A stretch of DNA of 64,000 nt from positions 1,922,001-1,986,000 of the forward strand of contig JANATF010000007.1 of assembly GCA_029449245.1 (NCBI GenBank). Direction: 5' to 3'. This DNA comes from Mortierella alpina (Eukaryota; Mortierellomycota; Mortierellomycetes; Mortierellales; Mortierellaceae). Shown piece by piece: positions 49,528 through 61,118 of the stretch; the stretch's first letter is position 1, and each line of letters starts with the position of its first letter. The position numbers and the translations under genes were made by a program. The notes beneath the pieces are model-generated. The model saw only the letters and a program-made list of their open reading frames with translations. It did not search any database and was not told where the DNA came from.

Positions 49528-52011
49528 ATGGAAAAGTCAGGATCTGAAGAGTCTGGATCGTTGTATGATCATGATCGTGCTGTTCTAGAAAAGCTCGGCT
49601 ACAAGCAGGTACTCTCTCCAGCACTATATCCGTCGATCTTGGAAGAGGACTATTACACCCCCCCCAATGGTTTCTGCGTTTCCCCCGTCCTCTTCCAACG
49701 ATCCTCGCAAACAACGGTAGTTTCGACAAGCCAGAGTGCACAGACGATCGCCGATTCTTGAGATAAAGAAAAAAGAAAAAAGAAAAACAGCACACTTCCC
49801 AGCAACTCGATGCATCCCTTCTCTCAATTTCTCAAGCTCCCGGCTCCTCCTCCTCCTCCTCCTCCTCCTCCTCCTCCTCCTCCTCCTCCTTCTCACACTG
49901 ATTACTATCAAGCTAACAGTAAATGCCCTGCACCTTGCCATGTGTAGTCGTTAGACCGCTCCTTGTCAGCGTTTGGTACCTTTGGTGTCACTTTCTCATG
50001 CCTCTCTATCCTGTCGGGTCTGACACCCCTGTACGGCAATGCCTTGCAGTCTGGTGGCCCTGTCACCGTCATTTGGGGTAAGATCTATAGTGTCTTTTTT
50101 TTTCTCGTGCTGTTTGTTGCGATAAAAAAGATAAGAGTGAAGAAAAAAATGACACTTCCGTATCATGCTCACACGATGACCCTCTCTCTCCTTCCGTTTC
50201 ATCCCATTTGTAGGATGGCTCGTGGTTAGTTTCTTCACACTGATGATTGGACTTTCATTGGCCGAGATCTGCTCAGCGTACCCGACTACAGGAGGACTAT
50301 ACTTCTGGACGATCAAGATCTTGGAGGGACGGGTCATCAACGGTGTTGCAATTGGGAGCCCGGACTGGGTGCCGCTGGCCTCCTGGATCGTTGGTTACAC
50401 CAACTGGTTGGGCTTGGTAAGCTGCAAACTGCTGTCATCTGGCGTCAAAGATCTCAAATTCCTGCAATGCATCCTTGGAGCCGCTCTTCTAAAAAAAAAA
50501 AAATCCTTTCATTTTTTTTTCTGATGTTCCTTTGCTCCCACGGCGTCCTTGTGAATAGTGTGGTAAGCACAAAAAAAACGACAAAGGAACAGTATGGTTG
50601 AGAATCCTTGTGTTTTTTTTTGACCGTTGCAGATTACATTATTGTTCTAACCCTTAGCTCCCTTTTTTGCTGACTAGTCGCGATTGCGAGTACAGATTTG
50701 GCCATGGCCCAATTTTTGGCGTCGTTGATCTCGATGACTGCGGGGTACGATGCCAGTACATATGTGATCTTTGCCATCTATGTCGGGATCCTTATCCTCC
50801 ACGGCATCGTCAACTCAATGGCTGTCCGTTTGAACGGCATCTTCAACATCATGTCAGGTAAAAACGACAGCGACGAAGAACAAAAAAAAAAGACTCCCCT
50901 CTTTTCGCATCGCGCCCAACTTTTAAGACACTGACAAGTGTTGCATGGACTGATGCGCTCCCTCTTTTTTTTGGGCAAATGAACCGTGCTAGTTTGGTGG
51001 CATGTCCTAGGAACAGCATTGATCGTCATTGTCGTCATTGCAACGACGCCCGAGAAGCAACCCGCCTCCTTCGTGTTCACAGCTTGGGTCAACAACACGG
51101 GTTGGTCGTCAGGATTCTACGTCTTCATGCTCGGGCTCCTTCAATCCCAATACACCCTCTCTGGATACGACTCTGCAGCACACATGTCGGAGGAAACCAA
51201 GAACGCACAGGAGGGAGGTCCCTGGGGCATCATCCGCGCCATCCTGACTGCCGCTGTCGTTGGATGGTTCTTTCTCGTCGGTATCACCTTCTGCATCGCG
51301 GACTTTGAGACCCAGATCGTGAGCCCCGCCGTGGGCGTATCCCTGAGCCAGATCTTTTTGGATTCTGCAGGCAAGACGTGGGCCATTGTCTTGATCTTGG
51401 TCATCCTGGGCGCTCAATTCTTTTGCGGTAGTGCCCTCACCCTCGCCAGCTCCCGCATGGTCTTTGCCTTTGCTCGAGACGGCGCCTTACCCCTGTCCAA
51501 GTACCTCCATCGTCTCAACAAGGAAAAGAGCCCCGTGGCCGCTGTGTGGTTCAACATCGCGTTTTGTTTTGTCCTGGGTCTGCCTTACATCTGGTCCGAG
51601 ACCGCTTACTCGGCCATCGTCTCGGTCAACACCATCGCGTCCTCCATCTCTTACTTGATCCCTATCCTGTGCCGCATCGTCCTTGCCCGACACACCTTTG
51701 AGCCTGGCCCCTTCAGCCTCGGGCGGTTCTCCATCCCCGTCGGCATCGTCTCTTGCGTCTGGATCGTCATCACCTCAGCCCTCTTCCTCTGCCCCACCAC
51801 GGCCCCCGTCACGGCCCTGAACATGAACTATGCTGCTGTTCCATTCATCGTCGTCATTGGTCTTTGTGTGCTCTACTACGCCATCTGGGGGCGCCATTGG
51901 TTTAAACCTGGAGGAACCCGCATCTCAGACTCGGCCGACCCTGCAAAGCATGACCATCATCACCAGGCTGATGTCGATGCGGTTGGATATCCTGAGAAAT
52001 CAATGATATAG
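49528..52011 (+). CDS. APC-superfamily amino-acid permease (GABA/choline permease type)
   Basis: Six exons: 49528-49608, 49948-50077, 50214-50416, 50559-50562, 50678-50857 and 50993-52011, encoding 538 residues. It starts with a hydrophilic tail and LEKLGYKQSLDRSLSAFGTF. It then has about twelve hydrophobic segments with the family blocks GLTPLYGNALQSGGPVTVIW, AEICSAYPTTGGLYFW, LSGYDSAAHMSEETKNA and ASSRMVFAFARDGALP. These match fungal Uga4/Hnm1-type permeases of the plasma or vacuolar membrane. The fourth exon is only 4 nt (TGTG), flanked by AATAG and GTAAGC; without it the frame between WLGL and AIASTDL cannot be joined. Its inclusion gives NWLGLCVAIASTDLAMAQFL, the expected family sequence. 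Substrate cannot be assigned. Confidence 0.9.
49848..49890 (+). repeat. CTC trinucleotide repeat in the first permease intron
   Basis: About 14 consecutive CTC units within the 339-nt intron between exons 1 and 2. In the sense strand it could extend the polypyrimidine tract. Confidence 0.9.
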
Positions 52012-52312
52012 CTGAAGACCGTCTTGACAACCAATAATGATACCCTCATTTTTTTTTCCAATCTGTCGGTTATCAAGCCGCTGTGCAAAACTTGTCAAAA
52101 AAATGAGATCGGCTAGATGGTTCTTTGGAAGAATACCATTGCGGCTCGAGAGAATGAGTTTCGCGGCTGCTCATAGCGTATGTGTTTTTTTTTTATTCAT
52201 CAAGGGGTTACAAAGAAGAAAAAATAGTATTAAGAGGTATAAAGAAAAAGAGAAATGGTGGGGGGGGGGGGCACAGCACGTTAAGAAAACAACAAAGTAA
52301 GTTTCAAAGTCA
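52012..52312. other. Convergent spacer between the permease and the Kin4-like kinase
   Basis: 301 bp. Contains a 12-nt G run at 52260-52271, which is a C run on the kinase sense strand, 42 nt after its stop codon. No gene. Confidence 0.5.
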
Positions 52313-55300
52313 TTACTGGGCTTGCACAATCTTTAGGTTATCGGGCAACGTAGGAATGTACCCGCCCTTGCCATTAAGATCCAGGGTGTTGAGCACCGCG
52401 TGGTACAGGAACTTGTACGCCCACAGGTTACCCTTCATACGGCGAATGTCGACGCAGTAAATACCCGGAAGGTTCTTGATACGGCACAGCTCAATCGAGA
52501 ATCGCACCTCCTCACCAGAATCGATCGATTCCTCGCCATACAACGGCTCGGGTCCTGTATTCTGGGTGGCAACGGTGGTTCCGGCGCCAATAGTCGTTGC
52601 AATGGTCGAGTTGCTGGGCAGAGATGGGGAAACACCGCCCTGGCTCTGCTGAGAGGTCGCTGCTGAAGATGAGGAGTTTGAGCCGTTCACCACTCCCAGT
52701 CCGGCTCCAGCAGCCATTCCCGAGCTGACCCAAACACCATGATCGGAATCAATCTCTTTCGAGACGGCAGCCATCATGGGTGGTGGCGACGAAAGACCAA
52801 GGGACGAGCCGTTCATAATCTGTGGCAGAGCACGAGGGGACGAGGAAGGCATTGGGGGCACAGGAGGTGGCGAGGATGAGAGACTCAGCGATGTGCTGTT
52901 GCGCCAGAGGAACGTCCTGATGCCGCCAGCCTTCTTCTTTCCGTTGGCTCCATATCCACTGGCACCCTTCGCGGAGACCCATGCCTCGCCGCGATCCATG
53001 GACAAGTTGCTGGACATGACGCTCACATTGTCATCGGGCGTTGGGCCACCATAGAACGAGAATCGGTTCTTGCTGTGGCTGCTTTCCTCTGCATGTCCAT
53101 CTGCGTTCCGTCTACGACGAACACACTTGACCTTGAAGTCGGAATCGACGCGGAATTCCATTCCGAGACGCAGAATCACCCTCTTGATGTCGAACATGAT
53201 CTCAACAGGATGACGCGACGACAGGGCCGAGATTTCCACTGCTCCAGAATGCCACTTGAGCTTGGAGTCCGACCAGTTAGAAGGCAACTTGAAAAACAAG
53301 GCCTCGAGTGCAGGGTCTCTGCCTTGATCGACAGCAGCGTTTGTAACGGTCATAGCGGTTGAAGTTGACGTAGAAGGTGGCAGGGCACTTGGCTGAAGGA
53401 CACCGTGAGTGCTGCTGCTTGGGTTTGACTCTGTATCCTGGCTGGGAGACACGGTGCCTGGACGGGGCGAGGGCGCACTGGGAACAATCATGGCTGCAGC
53501 GGTAGGCGAGGACACCTTGATGTCCAATTGAGGTCTTTCCGAAGCGGGTTTGGCTAAAGACAAAAACAAAACAAGACGAGAAAGTGTGTTAGTCATCATA
53601 GTGCACCCGCAGGCTAGATCCCATAGACTGTCAGAGCCGTTGTGTTGTCAATTCTCTTACCAAACGACTTGCGTCGCAACCATCCCATGATCCTTTGTGC
53701 CGTGCCTTCGCTGGATGGGAGTGGGGGTCGGGCTCCGCCGTTGATCTGGTGCTGGTGATGTTCATTAGAGCCTCCAACAAGACTAAGCGTCTTTCGTCTC
53801 TTGCCTTTTTGCGACTGAGCGGCCTTCTCAGGCTGCGGTACATGTTGGCTGTAGCGGTTGAACACTTGGTTGATCGATCCCGGCTTCTTGGATGGGGTCG
53901 TGGATGGTGCAGTGGGCGATGTAAAGGACTGCTGTTGCGCATCGAGTCCCGCGGCACCATTCGATTCTTGTGAGCTCTTGGGCGAGGACGAGGAAACATT
54001 CGCTGTTGACTCTCCATTCTTCTTTGAAAGATGACCCAAGAATCCAAACAGGCGTCCCGAGGATGATGGACCCTTGCGATGGGTCTTTTCATGCGCAGAG
54101 GGTGATGCAGGGATCGGTGGGATTGGGATGCTATTATAGCCGCCAGCGACCTCGCTATTATGGTTTTGTCGAATGATGGGTACGGGCGGCACAGCCTCCG
54201 CCTGCGACGACTTCTGTCCCTGTTGAAGGAGGGACGGTGAGGATTGCTGGAAGTGCGACTGGTGATAGACCTTGGGCGGGCTGAGATGCGCGTTTTCACG
54301 CGACGGCGTCTGGCGACTCTTGGGTGCAGGCAAAGGCTCGTGGTAGGTCGGAGTGGGATAGGCGTAGCTGTTCGATGTCATAGGCTCACCGTGGATGGTG
54401 GTGGGTCTGATACGTGCGTGTTGGCCAGTGCGTCGCGAGACCGTTGCAGTGGGAGACATGTCAACCGTGCTCTCAACGCTTGGCTTAGCCCTAACGCGTG
54501 TTTCCACAGGTCGCTCGCTTTCTGGGGTCTTTGGGCGCTCTGCAACCTGGAGTTTGGCGGTCACCTCGTCAGAGTTGTGAGGGACTGCTCCCTGGTGGAG
54601 CACTGATGCGGACGACGACTTTGCGGCCAAGGAACCCGATGATGGGGACGTGATGCCGGTGCTAAGATCATCCGCATTGTCCTGAGTGGAGACAGGCGAT
54701 CCAGTCGACGGCTCTGAGACCATGTTGAGCTGGTTGTCAATCTCCATTGTCAAATCTCTATCCAGTTGATCGCCAATATGGTCCTGTAGTAGCGGTGTAA
54801 TAGAAACTTGCGGTACGGGGTCCATCTCGACTTGTTGGTCAGTTTCCATGGGTTCGGACTGAGCTTGCCCTTCAACTGTAGACTCGGGCTCTTGGCATAC
54901 AATAGGCTCCCTGTCAATATCCATCGCCGATTCATCAACGTTGGGGAGATGCTGTCGGATCTCTCCCTCATTAGCTCTAGCCATGTGGCGACCAGCTTCC
55001 CAAGATGGAACCGCGTCTGTGCTTTCGATCCAGATGGTGTGCCGCCTAGGCATGACTTCCTCGGCAGATGGACGTGGTGGGCCAGAGTTGGCAGGTTGAA
55101 GCAAGGCCGGCTTCGCCTCAGCAGCTGCTTGCCTTGTAGGGACCCAAACAGCGCCATTGAGTCTTGCAATCGCTTGTTGCTAGAGATTGAAAATAAGTGA
55201 GAAGGAAGAGACAGTGCATTCCTATTTAGCAGACTGCTTTTCATCGTGGAGTGGATGTGGAAGAGTGCCTCGGGCGCAGGAAGGGCGAGACTTGTCCATA

Positions 55301-58080
55301 CCTCCATCTCGTCAATGCTGTACTGGAACATGCTAGCGTACGGTCGGAGCCAGCGGTGACCCATAATGTTCTTCATGTTGCATCGCTTGACTGGGTCGGG
55401 CACCAGCATCATCCTTAATAGATCACGGGCATCTGGGGAGATGTAATCCGGAAAGACGAGCGTCGTTGCGAGAATGTAGTTGTAGAGCTGGTTGATGTTG
55501 TCGCCATCTGGATTGGACGGGTCGTCATCAAAAGGGAGATATCCCGCCAGCATCGCATAAAGGATGACGCCACAGCTCCAAATGTCGACACCACTACCAA
55601 CGTACAGTCCATCGCTGATCACTAATTCTGGTGCAGCATAGCAAGGTGAGCCGCACGAAGTGGACATGAGGTCCCTGGTGGTGCTGTCAAACTGGTTTGC
55701 AAATCCGAAATCCGTGATCATGATGTTGCGGTTCCTGTCAAGCAGCAAGTTTTCCTACATCACGCCCAAATTAAACCACCCTCATAATGAGTAAAACACT
55801 CTTTTATCATCGTGGAGCATCCTCAAGACCTTTGCAAGCAGCTCATACCAGTTTGAGATCGCGGTGAACAATGTGCTTTGAGTGGAGATAGTGGACACCA
55901 CTCATCAGCTGTGCAAATAGCCGGCATGCGTCGCGTTCCTTGAGATATCGGTGTGCTAGAATGTGGTCGAAAAGCTCGCCGCCTGCATGCACAATTGACA
56001 AGACATAGTCAGCGTACGTAACATTGTGAGAATGAAGGTCCAAGCTAGAATATGGTATGCAGAGGAAGTGTGGTCTTTACCTGAGGCATACTCGATGACG
56101 ATGCCGATATAGCGCTCGGTCTCAATCACATCGAACAGTGAGATGATGTTCGGGTGTCGAATTGTCTAGATGCGGAGGGAATGGGTTCAACAAACACAAA
56201 ATGAGACTTTGTGCGACGACCTCCAAATGTAGTGTCTGGGTGGGATGGACATTGGGTGGTACACGGATGTGATCCTTCTTACCCTAAGAACAGATATCTC
56301 GCGGCCAATCTTGTTGATACGTGGAGTGTTATCGACGGACTGACGTCTTATGAGCTTGATGGCGACCTAGATGGGTAACGGCACAATTCATCAAGAGATG
56401 CTTAGTTTCGTGTTTTTACAAAAGTGAGATCCCGCCGCTCTCGTTGAAGATCAAGGAAAGCCGTTTTGCATGGTCGCTTCTAGCTTTCTGCACTGGACAG
56501 CAATTGGGTCATGCCTGTCCCACCGCACAGTCGCCCACACTGCCGCAGTCTTCGCAGCAACAGTCATCCGCACCGAAGGCTACAGCAAAAGCCCATGTCC
56601 ACTGCCTCTCTGTTAATAGAAATCCCTGATAAAAAGTTGCGTATCCCATTTTCCAGCAACACTCGAGGCGCTTTCTCTGCGTCATCAGTCCAACACACGC
56701 TCCACCGTAAAGGGGCTAAATAAAGGGGTGGGGAGTGGAGCAGCGACAAGGAAATACAACAAAATATAGCACGCTGCCATGCGCGAGAGACAGCACGAGA
56801 AAGAAAGAACGAGGAGAAAGACGATAAACAATAGCAAAGCAAGTACACACAACGGGGGTAGTGGAGTGCAGAAGGCACATGTGGGAGATCGAAGACTGGC
56901 AGGGACAACTGACTGCCTTGCTGACCGAATGAGGAGGAGAAGGGGGTTTGCGGGGGAGTGAATAGACCCGCAGACATGGGCATGGCATTGGGCAATCGAT
57001 CAGGTGGCAGGCAAGCAGGCGTCGATGGACATGAGGACGGGCCACGGTGTGCATGCTGTTCATATCATGGGCAGATCATGCAGTAACTTTGGCTGCTCTG
57101 TTGACGCCGACATGTCGGCTGCAGGAAACAACCATAACCTTGATGGTGTGCACATAAACAAAGACCATGAGCCAGGACCAACAGTCTTTCACAGGACGAC
57201 GACATGGGCAAGATCATCCAGCACGTCAGACCCACGCACACATCACAGCTCGAGCCTGCATGATTGGTGGGTGTTCACCTGGCCATGGCTTACGCGACTA
57301 CCGCCCTCCCTCGCCCATCCATGTGCGCCCACGGGGTGCTCATTCGAGCCTGACGGTGCCTTATTGCTGTGCCCGGGTTTGCTCCGAGGAGCGAGGAAAG
57401 GCACGGAAAAACAATCCGAAAATGAAATACAGCGTAATCAAAGAAGGCTATTGTGTAGGCAGTAACGGCAGGATCGAGCAACGGCCGACGTGGTCTGAGA
57501 ACATCGCTGGGTGGAAGCAAACGCAACCGGAAAAAAGTCAAAATGGTCGTGCGCCGCCGGTCGATAGTGAGGTTGCCGCCACTCGTTTGGCTTTGGGTTG
57601 GCCATGAGGCCCGACTCGGCTGAGCCTTCCTCATCAACCGCCAATGCCAGACTGGTCATAACCAAACGCTTTGCCGCCATCACCAACGCCTCGCTATCCA
57701 CACTCCCTCCCACTTGGCTGCATCTCTCTCTCACACACACACTTTTTTTTTTTTTTTTTTTTTTTTTTTTGGCTTTCTCGCGAAAGCATTTGCCTTTTGC
57801 CTCTGCCTTGCTCATTCTGCTTGGCTCCCGTTGGTCTATCCTTGATCCCCGCTCCCGCACCTTTCCCTTTTTTTGTTTGTTCCCGCAGATTGCAGAGTTG
57901 AGAGCTGATCTATACATAACACACCCTTGATGTGTCTGAAGTTGCTGAATGAAGTTAGCTTACCTCTTCTCCCGTCTCCGTATGCATTCCGAGCTTGACC
58001 TTGGCAAACTCGCCCTCTCCCAAGGTCTGTAGCAGGTAGTAGGGCCCAAACATATGGCCTCGCCTTGTTGGTGGCGGCAT
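52313..58080 (-). CDS. Kin4/Ppk9-like serine/threonine kinase with KA1 domain
   Basis: Seven exons: 57964-58080, 56283-56366, 56081-56165, 55849-55982, 55302-55754, 53661-55179 and 52313-53553, encoding 1210 residues. The kinase domain has [18 protein letters not shown] (glycine loop), VAIK (Lys43), HRDLKLEN (Asp137), DFGFANQF (155-162), activation Thr172 in [17 protein letters not shown], and [20 protein letters not shown]. This pattern matches the fungal Kin4/Ppk9 group of CAMKL kinases. Yeast Kin4 acts in the spindle position checkpoint and is activated by Elm1 on the equivalent Thr. A long disordered region follows. The last 130 residues form a KA1 domain ending [20 protein letters not shown], which in relatives binds acidic phospholipids. 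The first intron is 1597 nt, far longer than the others, but the split glycine loop leaves no doubt about exon 1. Confidence 0.9.
56367..57963 (-). other. Long first intron of the Kin4-like kinase gene
   Basis: 1597 nt between GTAAGC (donor at 57963) and CTAG (acceptor at 56367). It includes a 28-nt T run at 57743-57770 (A on the sense strand). The ORFs inside on both strands have no recognisable feature, so I do not call a nested gene. Confidence 0.75.
57743..57770. repeat. Homopolymer T run of 28 nt
   Basis: Longest homopolymer in the window; inside the kinase first intron, poly(A) on the sense strand. Confidence 0.95.
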
Positions 58081-58437
58081 GTTGTAGTATGTGCTGACTG
58101 TTGATACTGCGCGAGTTGAGAAGCGCGTTTACAACGAACTTTCTTGCAGTGGCTGTCGAAGCGGTGATTGAGAGAGAGAGAGAGATAGAGGAGGCCAAGA
58201 TGACCTGCGAGACTACCTTTTGGAGGTGTTTTCCCGAGCGGGGTGTGTGTGTGCGTGATCAGGAATGAGTCGAGGACGATCGGAAGATTGAGATACGGGT
58301 CTCGGGCCAGGTGAGTCCAAGCGTGAGGAAGAATGTATGATTGATTTGTACGGCACGTAACAAAAAGATGAGGGTGAAGGAAGAAAGGGCGAGAGCGAAG
58401 GAGAGTGAAGGAGAGGTTACGGAGAATAAAGAGACTG

Positions 58438-58474
<37 letters not shown>

Positions 58475-60148
58475 GGAGGGAGAGAGAGAGATATAAAGAG
58501 AAAGAGAGAGAGCAAGAGCGAAAGAGTGAGAAGAGAAGGAGCAAAGGAACGAGAGAGAGGATGAGGAAAAATAAAAAGAAAAAGAGGCGAGTGGGCCAAG
58601 AGGACCTGTGGACTTGTCTGAAAAGGGAGTTGGGCTTGTTGCTTCTGAGGGTGCGCGAGATAGAACACGAGGATGGACGAGAAAAGGGTTGAGAGAAAGA
58701 GAGAGAGAGAAGAGAGACAGAAGAGGGACGTGGAAGAAAAAATAGAAAAGGAAAAAAAAAAAGGGAGGGTCAGGCAGGGATGTGGGATGATGAACGACAA
58801 AAAAGAGACTCCATGGACCTTGAGGTCATGGAGGTCACCAAGGACATTGCCACTCAGTCCAAAGGATGATGCACATTCATGGTCGCACTTGCTCGTCCAA
58901 TAGTACTTTTTCATCCGTGGTCCTGAATCTTCCTCATGGCTCATCTCATCCCTCGAGACCACAGTGCGTAGCACCGTCAGGTACCACCTGTGCAGTAGTT
59001 GATACGCTTTTCTGAGCTCGTCACCCCTTCCGTTAACACCACACCACCCCACCTCCACTTTCCTCGCTCCACGATGTCCCCTCAGAGTCGACTACCCCAC
59101 CTCTATCGCACTCTCCCGAGCCCAACTCTCCTCGCCTGTGCTCTCTTCCTTGCTGGGTCTCTTTATGATTTGTATTATTTTTATTACTTCTCACTCTCCG
59201 TTCGTCCTTCTGCTCTGGTCTGTCCCAGCCGACACACAGAGTCCAAGGTAGTGCTCTCACTTTTCACCCCTTTTATTGTTCAGTAGCCTACCGTCAGAAT
59301 CAAATATTCCATTCATCATCAGTGGGACACTGAGCCAGGAGGGCTCTCGTTTCTTTTTTTACAGACGGATTGGTTTCTACAGCTCGCTTGGAGGGAGAGG
59401 TTACAAGAGAGTAAGATGAGGGTGAGATAGTGGGAGCAAGAGACCGCAATGCAGAGAGACAACAGACAAATCGATCGATGCAGGCTCAAACAGGCATGCA
59501 CTTGCAGCAGAGATTCATTAAAAAAAAAGATTCCTCATGTATGAAAGCGACTGATGAGCGAGAAAAAAAGGGGGGAGGGGCGTGGGACCAAAGAGAGAGA
59601 AACAAAGGAGGGCGACTACGCGGCGTTCATTCCAGGCCTGGCGTATACATAATCTATGTTTTGAAGCTCCCCTTCATGACCATATTCGCGCCAAGGGTGG
59701 TCCACGCCATCAACGTGGCACCTTCGAACCTGTGCCTGAATAGCCTGTGCCTGATTTGTGGCCTGGTCGTGTCACACCGCATGAAACGTGTCTGAAACCA
59801 AATCCCGGTAACCAACTCTGGTGTCAGTGCCTCTGCTAGATGAGAGAGAGAGAGGAGAGAGAGAAGAGAGAGAGAAGAGGGAGAGAAGAGAGAGAAAGAG
59901 AGGCGGCTCAGTCAAGCCCACGCCCATATTCCTTCAAGGAGTTCATCTGATCACACCTCCAAGGTCTGGCCCCATATCATGGTCTATAGCGGTTGATATC
60001 TCCATGTGAAGGAGTGCTGTAAGGAACGAAGATTTTAAACGTGACAGCAAGAGAGGGTGACGATGTGTGTCGCGGACAATGTGTAGCTTGGACCACTGTG
60101 GATCAAGGGAGAACAAGCATGGACCACATGAAACTGAAGGTAGCCACG

Positions 60149-60189
60149 CCGTGATAGAGCTTGTGCACCAGCCACAAGCTCTATCACGG
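60149..60189. repeat. Perfect 17-bp inverted repeat (hairpin A)
   Basis: Arms CCGTGATAGAGCTTGTG and CACAAGCTCTATCACGG with a 7-nt loop (CACCAGC). Two further pairs extend the base on the outside (one is G-T). No gene overlaps. Confidence 0.9.
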
Positions 60190-60197
60190 TGACGTCA
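60190..60197. promoter_or_regulatory. CRE-like palindrome TGACGTCA
   Basis: Perfect consensus site for CREB/ATF-type bZIP factors, directly after hairpin A and 18 bp before hairpin B. A match of 8 bp can occur by chance. Confidence 0.4.
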
Positions 60198-60215
60198 CTG
60201 TAGAAGAGTGGACAA

Positions 60216-60268
60216 GCATCGAGTCAACTCAGAATGTGCACTGCGCCCATTCTGAGTTGACTTGATGC
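60216..60268. repeat. 21-bp inverted repeat (hairpin B)
   Basis: Left arm 60216-60236 and right arm 60248-60268 pair over 21 positions with a single G-T wobble, closing an 11-nt loop. As RNA this would be a continuous 21-bp stem. A smaller 6-bp stem (CTGGCC/GGCCAG) follows at 60268-60289. Confidence 0.9.
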
Positions 60269-61118
60269 TGGCCATTGCCCTGAGGCCAGAAAAGGACATG
60301 CTCTTTGGGTACCTCGCAAGTGAATCGCCGGCTCCAAAGTCGGCTTGAGAGTGCCTTTGACAGGAGAACAGCGGGGCAGGTTGGAGTGGCAAGGCTGACT
60401 GGCAAGACTGGGTGGCAAGGTTCGTTGCGCAATAACAGAGGGGGAAAGAGTTGATGTATGTGGACGTGGACATGGACTCCATTTGGACTTACACGGGTTT
60501 GAAATATGTGGGTTGATGCATTTCAACTTCCCGTGTGGGTGTGAGTGGAGCGGAGTGAGATGCACCGGTGTGTGTTGACAACACTCTTTTTTTTGTGTCC
60601 CCTTTTCCCTGTCCTTCTCACTGTCACTCTGTCTCTTCACTCTCTCGTCCTTCCTCTGCTCTGCTCTGCTCTTGCTCTGTGGTTCTTTTCTCTCACTTGC
60701 CACAGCGTATCTCTCGTTCTTATTTCTTCTCTCCCACTCCCAGTCCCGTCCTTCTCTTTTGTCTTTTTTTCCCTTCTCTGAATTCCCCCCCGCCCCTCCC
60801 CACCTCCATTGCAGGGTCGTCTTGTCTGCCCTTCTTCCTTTGCTGTCCTTCACTTTGTTTGTGCTGTACGCCCTTGCGCCGTCATTTCCTCACCACTCGT
60901 GCCCAACAGCTGCAATCATTCTGCTCCACTCCACTTCCTCCGGTGCCCAACTATCCACTGGCGGCTTCCTCCCCTGACGTTTGCCCTTGAGCCCTCTTAT
61001 ACCAATACCCAGGACAGCCTCTTGACACATCCCCCTCCCGTTCCTTCCTTCTGTTTCTACTCCTCCTTCTTGCTGCCATTGCCTCCGTCGCTTTGCCTCT
61101 GCCTTTACTTATTTCTAC

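Larger units (their letters stand above)
58081..61118. promoter_or_regulatory. Large divergent intergenic region (3.0 kb)
   Basis: Upstream of both the kinase (-) and the basic-tail protein (+). GA-rich tracts at 58157-58190, 58438-58520, 58680-58790 and 59838-59895 are pyrimidine-rich in the kinase sense direction. Two strong hairpins with a CRE-like palindrome between them lie at 60149-60268. A CT-rich leader (60585-61118) precedes the next gene. ORFs here are low-complexity and rejected. Confidence 0.5.

Noticed and set aside
57004-57607. Nested gene in the first kinase intron on the plus strand
   Set aside because: Two overlapping frames are open, neither with a domain, signal peptide or splice support.
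58417-59058. 213-codon minus-strand frame with Ser-Leu runs
   Set aside because: Translation of a GA microsatellite; no complexity outside the repeat and no splice logic linking it to the kinase exon.
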